A stretch of DNA of 64,000 nt from Paraglaciecola sp. MB-3u-78 (GCF_002835935.1 NZ_PJCF01000010.1:84090-148089); one strand, 5' to 3'; shown: positions 25,186 through 35,351, numbered from the stretch's first letter. Notes: generated by a model from the sequence alone, not told the origin. A program made the numbers and translations.

Positions 25186-25931
25186 TGATGTTTAAAACAT
25201 GTGTATTAACCTTATGTGTGCTTTTTTCTGTCGTATCGAGGGCTGATCCAGAGCCTATACCAGAAGCTAAGACGGAAACCGACAGCAAATTCAATAGCGC
25301 TTTACAGCAGCAATATAAAGATGAACTCAATGCAGTGGTTTCTCAACTGAAAACATCGATTGAATCGAAAGAAAACCCAATGACACAGCGCGCTGATTTG
25401 GCCTATACCCATTATGAAAATTCATCGGTAGCGGGTGCATTTTTTAAAGCAATAAAAGACAAGACGAACGAAGGCAATACAGACACCGCAGGCGTATTAC
25501 TTTTGTTTATATCCTCCTCAATGCCAGAGCGAGTGATCAAAGGGTATCTTGCGCAAGCCGAACGGTTCAATTCTAGAATAATGGTTGTTCTGCGTGGCAC
25601 CATTGATGACTCACTAAAGCTTCTCCCGACAATTGAATACATTAAGCAAATCAAAAAATTTGATGGATGTGGGCTGGCCTTGTGTCAACGGTCTGTCAAT
25701 ACGGTGATCGACCCGAGACTCTTTGAGCAATTTAGTATCACCCGTGTTCCCGCATTAGCTTATAGCGCTGAGTTTAGCCACATTGGGTATTTTGACAATC
25801 AGGAACTACCAGAGTCCGCTGAGCACACAATCGTAGTAGGTGAAGCGACATTGTCTTTTTTAGTGAAAACATTATCCGAGGAGATGAATGATGAAAGCCT
25901 TACAGCCTTTACTCAAACCCACGTCTTTTAA
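25185..25931 (+). CDS. trbC: Type IV secretion pilus assembly protein TrbC
   Basis: About 248 residues from ATG 25185 (a second ATG at 25188 is equally possible; GGGGA lies upstream). Signal peptide FKTCVLTLCVLFSVVSRA. The C-terminal half has the F-type TrbC core: GVLLLFISSSMPERVIKGYLAQAERFNSRIMVVLRGTIDDS, which resembles a thioredoxin-like fold without the CxxC, and ITRVPALAY. It works with TraW in pilus extension. It overlaps the next gene by 44 bp in another frame. Confidence 0.88.
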   Translation: MMFKTCVLTLCVLFSVVSRADPEPIPEAKTETDSKFNSALQQQYKDELNAVVSQLKTSIESKENPMTQRADLAYTHYENSSVAGAFFKAIKDKTNEGNTDTAGVLLLFISSSMPERVIKGYLAQAERFNSRIMVVLRGTIDDSLKLLPTIEYIKQIKKFDGCGLALCQRSVNTVIDPRLFEQFSITRVPALAYSAEFSHIGYFDNQELPESAEHTIVVGEATLSFLVKTLSEEMNDESLTAFTQTHVF

Positions 25932-26400
25932 TACAAATGGAAAGACGAAGAAAAAGTTTTTTATCACACTTTTTGTTATTGGTGCAGCGTTTGTTTTTAT
26001 AACACGAAGTATCAATTGGGTAGTAACACCTAGCATTGATGCCACCTTACTTCGGTATACCGATGCCCCGTTTAAATATGGCGATTACGTCACCTTTACC
26101 CTAATGCATGCAATGGCCAATCACGGCAATGGAATAGAGGTGACAAAAAAATTAGTCTGCCTCCCTGGCGATATATTGCGGATCGACAGGGGTGTTGATT
26201 TTTTCTGCAATGATAATTTTATCGGGCGCGCATATGAATATTCGCCGGATATTAAACAGCACCTGCCCGTATTTGATTTTCAAGGCGTGATTCCGATAAA
26301 CAAAGGCTTCGTAACAGGTAATCACCCCAAATCGTTTGACAGCAGGAATTGGGGATTCATTACATTAAATGAAAGTCGAAATAATGAGGTGATTTTATGA
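25888..26400 (+). CDS. Conjugative-transfer signal peptidase (S26 family, TrhF-like)
   Basis: 170 residues with one membrane anchor (FFITLFVIGAAFVFI, residues about 24-40). S26-type motifs follow: a Ser in VVTPSIDATLLRY, the catalytic Lys in TKKLVCLPGDILRI, and the terminal box GNHPKSFDSRNWGFI. SXT and IncA/C elements carry such a peptidase (TrhF) between traC or trbC and traW or traN, thought to process pilin. Since the pilin TraA here has a long leader, it is the likely substrate; this is inference. It overlaps traF by 4 bp. Confidence 0.82.
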   Translation: MMKALQPLLKPTSFNTNGKTKKKFFITLFVIGAAFVFITRSINWVVTPSIDATLLRYTDAPFKYGDYVTFTLMHAMANHGNGIEVTKKLVCLPGDILRIDRGVDFFCNDNFIGRAYEYSPDIKQHLPVFDFQGVIPINKGFVTGNHPKSFDSRNWGFITLNESRNNEVIL

Positions 26401-27215
26401 AGCTTTTACTTTTTTTATTATTGATCCAGTCAACGGCTGGGATTGCACAAGACGAGACTAGAGAATATAAGGCAGTGCGGGGGCATTTCTTCTACGAATC
26501 ACCGGTCGAAGTTGACGAGGACTCACAAGAAAACAAATATCCTAAGCCGCAGGTTCCCGATAGAACGGCACTAATGTCAATGCATCCAAACGAGTTTTCT
26601 ACGTTATTTGAGGACCAGCTTGAATACGCAATGATGACAATGTCTGAGAGTGACGTCCTCCAATACTACGAATTAGTCGATGTTAGCCGTCGTCGAAGCC
26701 GCGCATTTATGGGGGTGACTGAGTTCGTCATGATGCGTAACCCAAGCTTAGATATGCAAACAGTCGATCCTATCAATGCACCAGGTAGAGCAGAGAAAGC
26801 CAGACAAACTGAAGAAGCGAGGCGTAAAAAACTAATTAACAATGCTGACCGTTATGCGCTAGTCATGTTTGCGATGGAAGGTTGCAGTGCTTGTCAGTCT
26901 CAAATAGGAATACTTGACGTATTTCAACGCACTTATGGGTTTCCTGTGAGAATAGTGGATATCCATTCCGCTCCAAACATGGCGAAACGATACGCGGTTT
27001 CACGCACGCCACACACCATATTAATCAGCCGAGACAATGATGACTGGATGCCAATTGGTGTCGGGGTCAAATCCATGCCGGTCGTTGTAAATAAAACTTA
27101 TTCAGCTATCCGCCTGCTTAACAATGAGATCGAACCGGCGCAATTTTATAATATCGATATTGATAGTGGTGAAATGTACGACCCCTTATTTGGTATCAAA
27201 GAAGGAGTGGAATAA
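26397..27215 (+). CDS. traF: Type IV secretion protein TraF (thioredoxin-like)
   Basis: 272 residues with a signal peptide (LLLFLLLIQSTAGIA) and a C-terminal thioredoxin-like domain. Its core is ALVMFAMEGCSACQSQIGILDVFQRTYGFPVRIVDI, and SRTPHTILI is the cis-Pro loop. The CSAC motif is present, so it could be redox-active, unlike some TraF proteins that have lost it. TraF is periplasmic and needed for pilus assembly. It overlaps traH by one base. Confidence 0.92.
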   Translation: MKLLLFLLLIQSTAGIAQDETREYKAVRGHFFYESPVEVDEDSQENKYPKPQVPDRTALMSMHPNEFSTLFEDQLEYAMMTMSESDVLQYYELVDVSRRRSRAFMGVTEFVMMRNPSLDMQTVDPINAPGRAEKARQTEEARRKKLINNADRYALVMFAMEGCSACQSQIGILDVFQRTYGFPVRIVDIHSAPNMAKRYAVSRTPHTILISRDNDDWMPIGVGVKSMPVVVNKTYSAIRLLNNEIEPAQFYNIDIDSGEMYDPLFGIKEGVE

Positions 27216-28600
27216 TGAAAAAATCACTGGTTGCAATAGGAATTATTACCTTGATTATGTGTTCGTCCTCTCCGTCGCTAGCAACAGACTGGACACAGAA
27301 TTGGTATGATAATGCGGTCGTGACAAGACCATCAAGTTATCAATCTCAACAGCGTGGGTTTTATACACTAGGAGGCTTTCAGTCACGAATCGATTTAAGC
27401 GATGATAAATTAATGGCGATATCGCTTCCCTATATCGAATCTGGCTGCGGCGGTATTGATGCATTTTACGGTGGTCTTAGCTTTTTAGACGCTGATTATA
27501 TTGTACAAAAGCTTGAAAACATCATGCAGGCCGCGCCCTATGTAGCTTTTCAAATGGCCTTAAAGACACTAAGCGCTCAATTGTCAGACACGATCACCGA
27601 TGCCACAGAAATCGCTGACATGCTAAACAGTATTTCATTAGACGAATGTGCGATCGCCGAAGGTGCGGTGCAAACGGTTGTTGATATCACGGATGGCAAA
27701 GGTTTCAGTACTGCACACGATAATGTTTTGGCAAACATGTACAACAAAGACTTATTAGATCGAGCATTAACAAGAAACCGCTCAGAAACGACAGAAGATT
27801 TAAAAGCCAACAATAATAATGCAGATACAGATATATCCACCGTGACTGCAAACTGCCCCGCCCTAATAAATGACTTATTCGCCAATGGTAGCTTTATAGA
27901 CAACATGACTAATTTATATGGTTTTGAAACCTATGAAAATATTATTCGAGGGATGATAGGTGATTTTTTTATCAATCGTGTAAATGGGATTGTGCGTCCT
28001 GACGAAATGTCGGGATGTACAGAAAACATAGACTATGACATTGATGACATTGTCTATGGGCGGGTATTGGGTAAGAATCAAGCAGGTGTTTGTGTACCAG
28101 GAACCCAAGCAAATATATTCGGGATTGTTAATGGGAATCTGAATAACGTAGTCGCCGCACTTATTGACGGTGACGATATTGCCGCAACCTACCCTTTGGC
28201 TGTTGACTTTATTGAACAATCTCCTCTTCCAGTTATCCCTGTTTTACGCTCTGCGGTACTGGAGGGAAATCAAGTGATCATGGTCGATACACTTAGGGAG
28301 CCAATCAGCTACGGATTTGCTTACCGCATATATAAGAACCTCAATAGTCATCTAACGATTGCACTATATGACTCGCTCCAAAATCTCGAAAACGTCAATG
28401 AGGATGGATGCGATATGGAAGCATATCGACCGGTAATTAACGCCGCCGTAGGTATTCAAAATCAACTGCTGACCCATTCGAAAATATTAGATGACGAATA
28501 TCGACTCAAACTAAATGAGTTTGAAAGTATGATAAATGTGATTGAAACGCTACGACAACGAGATGACATTTCAACCCGTAAGCAAAACAAACGATTATAG
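27215..28600 (+). CDS. traH: Type IV secretion protein TraH
   Basis: 461 residues with a signal peptide ending SLA. Typical TraH features are GGFQSRIDLSDDKLMAISLPYIESGCGGIDAFYGGLSFLDADYIVQKLENIMQAAPYVAFQMAL near the N-terminus and a C-terminal coiled coil. Conserved cysteines are present. TraH is a periplasmic/outer-membrane-associated factor of F-pilus assembly. The next gene, traG, follows after 15 bp. Confidence 0.93.
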   Translation: MKKSLVAIGIITLIMCSSSPSLATDWTQNWYDNAVVTRPSSYQSQQRGFYTLGGFQSRIDLSDDKLMAISLPYIESGCGGIDAFYGGLSFLDADYIVQKLENIMQAAPYVAFQMALKTLSAQLSDTITDATEIADMLNSISLDECAIAEGAVQTVVDITDGKGFSTAHDNVLANMYNKDLLDRALTRNRSETTEDLKANNNNADTDISTVTANCPALINDLFANGSFIDNMTNLYGFETYENIIRGMIGDFFINRVNGIVRPDEMSGCTENIDYDIDDIVYGRVLGKNQAGVCVPGTQANIFGIVNGNLNNVVAALIDGDDIAATYPLAVDFIEQSPLPVIPVLRSAVLEGNQVIMVDTLREPISYGFAYRIYKNLNSHLTIALYDSLQNLENVNEDGCDMEAYRPVINAAVGIQNQLLTHSKILDDEYRLKLNEFESMINVIETLRQRDDISTRKQNKRL

Positions 28601-28615
28601 GCCTAGGGGCAAATA

Positions 28616-31600
28616 ATGAATAAATTAATCAGTGCCGCAATACTATGTCTGTTTTGTCACAGTGCGTTCGCTGTGGATCTCGATTTTTACGTTTACGGCG
28701 ATTTTGATGCCACGGCGGGTGCGTTTACGCGCGCCGCACTGATATTTGCGGATGCTGATTATGCTGGACTGTTCTTTGTGGCCTGCGTGTTTGGTATCTT
28801 TTCTGGTGGCATCACAATGTTCTGGACAGGATTATGGGGACAACTGGATGCAGGGAAACTAATACAATATATTTTTTACCCCATCATGGGAGTGACGTTG
28901 TATGTCACGTTAATTATTCAGACTGGTACGCTTCACATTTTCGATGAAACCCAAAATAAGTATCGAGCCGTTGGCGGAATACCGGATGGCATTGTACTGG
29001 TTGCAGGTGCTTTCAATAAATTCGAACGGATCATTTCAGAAGTAGCAAGTGATAATCCCGCTACAGTGCGTTCATCTTTAGCCTCAGGAACGGGCATTAA
29101 ACTCTTTTTGGATGCATTTGCAACCAGCCCTTTAACCACTGCGCCGGAATTACAAAAATCATTAAACAACCTGATTATTGATTGTGTTGATATGTCGATG
29201 TTGTCAAATGTAGATTTGGATTTAGAGTATATCCGATCCACCGCGCCTAATGCCCGAGCTGTTTTATTAGAGATTGACAATAGCGCAGTCTCAACGACCG
29301 TGTACGATAATAATGGCGTACCGACAATCATGACATGCGACTTAGCGAGTGCGGCTATAGTTGCTAGTCTCGACGCGTTGAACATAGATGAGCAAACCGA
29401 GTCGTTGTGTCGTGATGCCGGATACGAAGTTGGCGGCGCAAATGCTGCAGCAGAAAGGGCGGCGTGTTATACACAATTGGAGAATGTAGCCGCTGTGTTC
29501 ATGGGGCCAGCTTTTGGAAATACGACACGAGAGCTATTCACCAATATCGCTGTCTATAATGTTATAGCAACAAACATTAATGACGCAAATGTGGTTGTAA
29601 ACGGATTAGGGAGCCGTGAAATAGCGTCAGAAGGCATTGCAACTCTCGCAGTAACAGAAGATTGGTTGCCGCAAATACGCGGCGCGATGCTCGTTATTAT
29701 AGTTTCAATGATGGTATTAATATCATTATTTCTTGTCACACCGTTATTTGGAAAAGCACTCAAAGTCACGTTAGCGTTATTCTTCTTCCTTGCGTTTTGG
29801 GGGGCATCCAGTTCAATGCTACTCATGGCTGCTTATGATCAAGTTGTGTATGCATCTCGTTCAATTGGCTTCCATGCGGGTGGACTCGAAGCATATTTAT
29901 TAGCGCCGACTACGGCTATTTCAGCATTAGCGATTATTGGCGACAGCCTAAGCACTGCAATGATGATAGCAGCGGCATTAACGACAATATTTACCGGTGT
30001 CAGCGCTTACGGTTTGTCGAATGCACTGGCCCATGCGGCTGGCAAGGTTGAGGGAATTGGTGAGAATCAAGGCAGAAATCTCACCCCCGAAGGTAAGGCT
30101 GATGTGACGGAGCGCAATGCGAATGCGTATGCCACAAATACTGTTTCAGGCTCTATGAGCGCAGAGCAATATGGAAGCGCACATATCCAAAGAGCAAGTG
30201 AAAACAATTATAGCGCCTTTGGTAGAGCCCAGGGCATACAACAGCAAGGAGGCGTGAGTTCACAGGTCTCGCATGCAGAAGGTTTGCAGCAAGGCGGAGC
30301 AATGGTGCCAACATCTCAACTAGATAACCCTGCTCAATACGGCAGCGATTCGTCCAATCTAAAAATAGGCAGTACTTCTAGTCAAATTAATCGGGCTGAT
30401 CAAGCTGGAAGCGGAAGTGTTAAAAGTGGTGCTGAAAGTTTGGAGAATGTGCGTAACTCAAGCACATCAGCGACGCTAACGGCCCATAATGGCAGTATTG
30501 AGGCTGTTGATAAGACCACGGCGACTGAGGCACAACAAAGCAAAGGTCATGCGGAGGGTCTTAGGAATGTGACTCGTGCAGGCGGGTCGAGTCCTGAAAG
30601 CGTTGGCCATCGAGCAGGAGTTAGTTACGGTGCTGATCACATGACTTCTAAAGAAAACTATCGCACGGCAGAACAAGTGATCGCAGCCTCCCAGGCCACA
30701 GGTGCATACAAAGCTGGTGAGCTTAAAACAAACATTCAGGATGCAAAAGAACGTTATCCAGAAGAAAGTACAAACCAGGCAATGCGACAGTTTGGCCAAG
30801 ATGCACAAGCTCTGTCCAACAATCCGTTAATAGCGTCCGGAAGTTTTGAACGTGGGGATTTAATTCAGGCAGAGGAAACATCCAATGTAGAGCGAATTGC
30901 TAATGCCAGAATGTTACAGGCCATAGCGGGTGAGTTTTTCAATCCAAATGGTGGGGCAGTAGAAACGGACGAACTCATCCGTGCGGCACAATCAGAAAGT
31001 CCGCTGCGCTCTTTGGCGGTACCGGGCCATGAAATGATAGAAAAAATGGATGCGTTAGGATACGGCCATCTCAGCGATATGGTGAATCCCGACGAAATAG
31101 TTGAGTTATCAGCCGCAATGACATTAAACGAGCAGGACGGCAGTTTGCAGTTTGGTAATACCACTGTTTCCCAAGGTGCGAGCGTTATTTTATCTGATAA
31201 AGTCGATGCACGCAGCGGAGCGAATTTGGACATGGGCGACAAATACGACATAAGAGATGAAGTCTCGGGTACGACACTCATGAATGCCGTCCAAAGCTAT
31301 GACGAAAACCCCACACTATTAAATAAGATAGTCGACTCAATGAGCGAAATGTCACCCTCCGATTTACTGCAAGTTTCGGAAGAGTTTAATGGCGCATTAC
31401 CCACCCCATTTGAAGGGCGTTTGAGTACCAGTGATTCTTACAGTTTCACAGCTGGCACCGAAGGACATTTCGGTTTAAGTAGTCCGCAAATACTACAAGG
31501 AGTAGCAGGTATTGATGCCGGTTTAAGAGGAGTTAGCAATCAATTTAATGACAATGTAGACACCCGTGATACCGGCGCATCCGTCAAAATGGGCGGGATC

Positions 31601-32002
31601 CAAATATTCGATAAATTAATGGAAATCCAAGACAGTCATGTTGCTCATGGGGATGTCGCCGATGATCCAACCAGACTCAATATCGGCCCCACAGCAGAAG
31701 AAGTATTAAAGACACAAAGAATGGCGGATTACTTCTCGACCGTCTTTCAAAGCTCCTTTACTGAAGGCAGGACCTCAATTAATGTCGATAATGTAAAAGA
31801 AGTTAATGACGATAATAGCGGCAAAACAGGCAATCTGTTGAGGGAGATTAATAAGGCAGAGACCGAGTTGTACCGGGCGAAAGGTTGGGAGACAGGTACA
31901 CGTGAGAGTGTCCCCACCCCGCAAATACGCGCGGCTCAAGAGAAACAACTGGCCGAACAAGCCGCGCTGCAAAAGAAAGTTGAAATGTATCGTTTGAATT
32001 AG
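28616..32002 (+). CDS. traG: Type IV secretion and mating-aggregate protein TraG
   Basis: 1128 residues. The N-terminal part has a signal-like helix and several membrane segments (about residues 40-110 and 355-465, for example MLVIIVSMMVLISLFLVTPLFG). The long C-terminal half (about 470-1128) is hydrophilic, rich in Ser, Gln, Ala and Gly. In F, TraG is needed for pilus assembly through its N-terminus and for mating aggregate formation and entry-exclusion specificity through its C-terminus. The position after traF and traH is standard. A good ribosome site (AGGGGC) lies upstream. Confidence 0.9.
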   Translation: MNKLISAAILCLFCHSAFAVDLDFYVYGDFDATAGAFTRAALIFADADYAGLFFVACVFGIFSGGITMFWTGLWGQLDAGKLIQYIFYPIMGVTLYVTLIIQTGTLHIFDETQNKYRAVGGIPDGIVLVAGAFNKFERIISEVASDNPATVRSSLASGTGIKLFLDAFATSPLTTAPELQKSLNNLIIDCVDMSMLSNVDLDLEYIRSTAPNARAVLLEIDNSAVSTTVYDNNGVPTIMTCDLASAAIVASLDALNIDEQTESLCRDAGYEVGGANAAAERAACYTQLENVAAVFMGPAFGNTTRELFTNIAVYNVIATNINDANVVVNGLGSREIASEGIATLAVTEDWLPQIRGAMLVIIVSMMVLISLFLVTPLFGKALKVTLALFFFLAFWGASSSMLLMAAYDQVVYASRSIGFHAGGLEAYLLAPTTAISALAIIGDSLSTAMMIAAALTTIFTGVSAYGLSNALAHAAGKVEGIGENQGRNLTPEGKADVTERNANAYATNTVSGSMSAEQYGSAHIQRASENNYSAFGRAQGIQQQGGVSSQVSHAEGLQQGGAMVPTSQLDNPAQYGSDSSNLKIGSTSSQINRADQAGSGSVKSGAESLENVRNSSTSATLTAHNGSIEAVDKTTATEAQQSKGHAEGLRNVTRAGGSSPESVGHRAGVSYGADHMTSKENYRTAEQVIAASQATGAYKAGELKTNIQDAKERYPEESTNQAMRQFGQDAQALSNNPLIASGSFERGDLIQAEETSNVERIANARMLQAIAGEFFNPNGGAVETDELIRAAQSESPLRSLAVPGHEMIEKMDALGYGHLSDMVNPDEIVELSAAMTLNEQDGSLQFGNTTVSQGASVILSDKVDARSGANLDMGDKYDIRDEVSGTTLMNAVQSYDENPTLLNKIVDSMSEMSPSDLLQVSEEFNGALPTPFEGRLSTSDSYSFTAGTEGHFGLSSPQILQGVAGIDAGLRGVSNQFNDNVDTRDTGASVKMGGIQIFDKLMEIQDSHVAHGDVADDPTRLNIGPTAEEVLKTQRMADYFSTVFQSSFTEGRTSINVDNVKEVNDDNSGKTGNLLREINKAETELYRAKGWETGTRESVPTPQIRAAQEKQLAEQAALQKKVEMYRLN

Positions 32003-32037
32003 GTCTATAGTCAATAGGTAACTCTTGGAGAAAAAAA

Positions 32038-32295
32038 ATGACTACAACACAGTGGTATGCATTTCTAGACGCCATAAAGTTCAACTATTGGGGATTTGCC
32101 GTTTTAGGACTGATCGTTGGCATGGGTCTGGTGTATTGGAACATACGCCAAGCAAAAAAAAATCTCGACCAACAAGACGATGATAAAGTTGGTGGGCGCC
32201 CAAGGTGGCCAGGGGATGCTTATTGGAACAGAACCAGGGTAGGTAAACGGGCGGCGGCTTATCGAGCAACGCGTCCTAACAAAAAGCGGGAGTGA
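32038..32295 (+). CDS. Small membrane protein after traG
   Basis: 85 residues: one membrane helix at about residues 18-37 (YWGFAVLGLIVGMGLVYWNI), then a basic cytoplasmic tail rich in Arg and Lys. RBS GGAG lies 11 bases upstream. The family is not recognised. Small membrane proteins after traG are often entry-exclusion factors (Eex, TraS); this one could be such a protein, but nothing in the sequence proves it. Confidence 0.65.
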   Translation: MTTTQWYAFLDAIKFNYWGFAVLGLIVGMGLVYWNIRQAKKNLDQQDDDKVGGRPRWPGDAYWNRTRVGKRAAAYRATRPNKKRE

Positions 32296-32296
32296 T

Positions 32297-32701
32297 ATGA
32301 ACAAGGTATTTTTTGTTCCGTCGAAAATGTGCGCTACGGGAAAAACCAAGAAAAAAGCTGTCCCTACAGGAAACAGCAAAAAGGTGTTTGGTGGCCTGCT
32401 CAGTGTGGCAGAAACAAAACTAGTCGAAGACTTTGTACCAACAGGTGTGAGCGATTGCCAGGTTGATAGTGTGGCACTCGCGTTTGATCTAGAGGCGAAA
32501 CTTCATGAGTTGGAGGTAAATGGTTACGTGATTGTGAATATTACGCCCATTATTTCTGGTACTTATGCGTATAAGGCCCAGTGGTCGACTAAATTTTCAG
32601 CAGGTTATGGGTACGGCTACGGGTTTAGCTATACTCACGGCATGATGATCATTGCTCGTAAACAAGAGTTCTATTCAGAAACCACAGCACCTGTTTCTTG
32701 A
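32297..32701 (+). CDS. Hypothetical protein in the transfer operon
   Basis: 134 residues starting 1 bp after the preceding stop. No signal peptide. The N-terminus is basic. The C-terminal half has an alternating pattern (YVIVNITPIISGTYAYKAQWSTKFSAGYGYGYGFSYTHGMMIIARK) resembling beta strands with an aromatic Gly-Tyr repeat. The sequence gives no function; location suggests an accessory transfer protein. Confidence 0.6.
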   Translation: MNKVFFVPSKMCATGKTKKKAVPTGNSKKVFGGLLSVAETKLVEDFVPTGVSDCQVDSVALAFDLEAKLHELEVNGYVIVNITPIISGTYAYKAQWSTKFSAGYGYGYGFSYTHGMMIIARKQEFYSETTAPVS

Positions 32702-32742
32702 TTTAATTTTTGTATATCTATACTAATACAAAGGTAATTGTT

Positions 32743-32943
32743 ATGTTAAATCTTATTCAATTATTATGGAAAGTGACTGTAGCGCTGATGTTCCACATAT
32801 CAATGTTAGGGGTATTCACGATTATTTGGATATCATTTGACTACTATTCGTATGATTCATGCGATACGAAGTCAGATTGTTTTATAAGCTACATAGATGA
32901 GCGGGTGAAAATAATAGTGGATGCTAGTAACACATCGCTGTAA
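32743..32943 (+). CDS. Small membrane protein, end of the operon
   Basis: 66 residues from ATG 32743 with AAAGG upstream. One hydrophobic helix (LWKVTVALMFHISMLGVFTIIWISF) and a short outward tail with two cysteines (CDTKSDC) are visible. Location after the transfer genes and before the terminator-like hairpin suggests it is the last gene of the operon. Unknown family; an entry-exclusion role is possible. Confidence 0.5.
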   Translation: MLNLIQLLWKVTVALMFHISMLGVFTIIWISFDYYSYDSCDTKSDCFISYIDERVKIIVDASNTSL

Positions 32944-33273
32944 TTACGGGAAAGCATGAAACTTTATTGCTATCTTACACATTGGTTTATATTAATTTTT
33001 GTATCTTGATACTCAGAAATACCAGCGCCCCATTAAGATAATGCCGTTCACCTTAAGTGAACGGCATTAGGTTTTGACGCTCTTTTTTGCCTCTATTGCG
33101 GACAGTCGAAGGATGTGAGCAATAACACAGCACAACCATTGCGGTTGGTTAGTCGTGTCATTACTTTTATGTCAGCAGGTGCGACATAGCGGACGTAGCT
33201 GTTTATTATGGTTTAGTCTGGTTTGCGGTAATGTCAGGATAGTACCGTTCGATCAATTGATAAGCCAAGGTGA
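32944..33273. other. Intergenic region with hairpin and repeat remnants
   Basis: Holds the strong palindrome 33039-33069. From about 33150 to 33240 it holds fragments resembling 847-880 (GCGGACGTAGCTGTTTATTATGG-type). No gene supported. Confidence 0.5.
33039..33069. terminator. Bidirectional terminator between the transfer operon and the MBL gene
   Basis: TAATGCCGTTCACC and GTGAACGGCATTA form a perfect 13-bp stem around a short TTAA-containing loop. The T-rich sequences on both sides are modest. It lies between convergent genes. Confidence 0.75.
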
Positions 33274-34392
33274 TTATAAAGTAGGTTTTACAGAGGTAGA
33301 TATAGATCGACTTTCACCAATTTTCATAACCCAGATATCATTTTCAGAAAAACCGCCCTCAATTCCTGACGCTTTAAAACGAATTGGCGGTTCGAATGGT
33401 GGCTCGTCCGATAAACTGCTCAGGGTTCCCCAATGAGAAGCTATCAACGCTTTAGCTTTTACATCCAAACCAATGGCGACAGCTTCTTCGGGTGTAACAT
33501 GAGACATCCACAATAACTCCCTTGGCTCATAAGCGCCGATTGGCAGTATGGCATAATCAAAAGAACCAAACTGTTCACCTATTTTTTTATAAATAGTATC
33601 TGAATAACCTGAATCGCCAACAAAGAAAACTTTCTTTTCTTGTCCCTCTATCGCCCAAGAAGACCATAAAGTTTTATCTTTATCATTTACGCTCCGGGCA
33701 GAGTCATGAACGGCAGATAATGCTGTAAACTTCAACTTACCAATAGCCTTTGATTCGCCCCAATCTAATTCAGTTACCTTGCTATAGCCTCTCTGAGTAA
33801 AAAAAGACTTCAACCCTAACGGCACAAAAACATTGATATTTTCTTTGTTGGGCAAACTGCGAACGGTTTTATCATCCAAATGATCATAATGATTATGGGA
33901 AACTATAACGACATCAATAGGGGGTAGTTCATTTATTGGAATAGCATCGCCAACGAATCTTCTCGGCCCAGCAAATGGCACCGGACTGGCGTAATCAGTT
34001 AAAAACGGATCGGTTAACACGTTCATGCCCGATATTCTTATCAAAAAACTGGCGTGGCCAAGCCAAGTGATTCGTTCACCCGCAACGTTCTTTAATAGTT
34101 GAGCTGATTCAATCTCGGACAAAACGTGCCCATCGGGAACATCTGGCACAAACAAAGAATCCCATGCCCTACGCAGATAAAAGCGAGGCCCCTTGGCTGC
34201 TGCAGTTTCAACAAAAGGATCATTTTGAAAGCCCTTCTCAGTATGGTGATTGGGTTTATTTTTCATAGGTGTTTCATTCATAGCTTTATTATACATAGCT
34301 TCATGCACATGACTTTGTGATGAAACAGCATTACAAGCAGACAGCAAAATCACTATCATTAATATTCCAACGATAAGTTCTAAACATTTCAT
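33274..34392 (-). CDS. Metallo-beta-lactamase-fold lipoprotein (NAPE-PLD/UlaG-like)
   Basis: 372 residues with a lipobox LLSAC (Cys20). The MBL fold starts at about residue 105 (ERITWLGHASFLIRISGMNVLTDPFLTDYASP) and has the metal site S165-H-N-H-Y-D-H171. Later metal ligands are FVGDSGYSD and SHWGT. The segment PRRFVGDAIPINELPPIDVV and the overall layout match N-acylphosphatidylethanolamine-hydrolysing phospholipase D-like proteins. Substrate unknown; localisation at the inner or outer membrane is implied. The gene is transcribed against the transfer operon and the codons look host-like. Confidence 0.85.
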   Translation of the reverse strand: MKCLELIVGILMIVILLSACNAVSSQSHVHEAMYNKAMNETPMKNKPNHHTEKGFQNDPFVETAAAKGPRFYLRRAWDSLFVPDVPDGHVLSEIESAQLLKNVAGERITWLGHASFLIRISGMNVLTDPFLTDYASPVPFAGPRRFVGDAIPINELPPIDVVIVSHNHYDHLDDKTVRSLPNKENINVFVPLGLKSFFTQRGYSKVTELDWGESKAIGKLKFTALSAVHDSARSVNDKDKTLWSSWAIEGQEKKVFFVGDSGYSDTIYKKIGEQFGSFDYAILPIGAYEPRELLWMSHVTPEEAVAIGLDVKAKALIASHWGTLSSLSDEPPFEPPIRFKASGIEGGFSENDIWVMKIGESRSISTSVKPTL

Positions 34393-34808
34393 AGGTTCTC
34401 GCTGTAATCAATAAGGAAGACCTCTAAGCCTAAAAACAGCAAGATTGCATCCAACGTGGTTATCCAATAGGTTAAACAATAAGGCTTTAATGTTTTCTTT
34501 ACGTAAGCAAGGAGTATATGGATTGGTTTATATAGTTTGTGTTGCTAATGACATTAACTCTTTCATTTTTCAATGAATTTCTAGAATACTAGTGTCACTA
34601 TTAACATTCTCAGCGCCATCAAACTCAATAAGATTTAAATGGCCGAGAATACGTCATTTTTCTTATAGCTGCGGATTAGTGCAAATTGAGAGTGATTTAA
34701 CGATACAGTAAGCTATAAATATTTAGGACGATCTGCTTTATAAAGCTAAGGAACAAGGGAGAAAAAAACAATTGCTGAGGTTATTTAGGCACAAACTTCT
34801 TAACCAGG

Positions 34809-34853
34809 TTTAACGCTCGACCGTCCGGTATTAGGCTCACAGCTGCCTGATGG
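34809..34853 (+). repeat. Dispersed repeat R2, copy 1
   Basis: GTTTAACGCTCGACCGTCCG and TTAGGCTCACAGCTGCCTGA recur at 41556-41600 and, more diverged on its left side, at 44690-44735. Confidence 0.65.
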
Positions 34854-35150
34854 TCACAAGCTAAGAAGTCAGCAAAGAATGTATTTTATTGTCAATCTAC
34901 ATGATTAAAACATACAGAAATAATTTAGATGAATAATGGCACCAGTGGATCTAAAAATTACAGTTAATAATTGCTACTTCACACTTAAAAATAAGCATAA
35001 ACTTAGATGAGTTAAACGAAAGTTAGATAATCACCTTAAAAGCACCGTTATTATTGGGTTTTCTAACTTTTTTATCTAAATTTAAGTTACATGTATTTCT
35101 TGGGCAAAGCAGACGGTCGGCTTCGATACCTCAAATGTCTCCTGATCGCT

Positions 35151-35309
35151 CAGACTGTGTAAAAACTCCAATTTATGGATTTTCGTTTTTAACTTTGACT
35201 TAAAAACCTTCTCTAAAATGAATATTGATGGTGATTTGCGGTTAATCCTTTGTTTCATTTACACAGCAACGCATTGTCAACGGCGGAAAATTAGTTTTTA
35301 CACAGTCTG
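35151..35309. mobile_element. 159-bp MITE-like element
   Basis: The ends CAGACTGTGTAAAAACT (35151-35167) and AGTTTTTACACAGTCTG (35293-35309) are perfect 17-bp terminal inverted repeats. CGCT flanks both sides (35147-35150 and 35310-35313), a 4-bp target duplication. There is no coding capacity. The ends look like those of a DDE insertion sequence, which would mobilise it in trans; no transposase with such ends is in the window. Confidence 0.75.
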
Positions 35310-35351
35310 CGCTCTAAGCTGCCTGTCACCACAACCCTTCTCTATTTCTGC

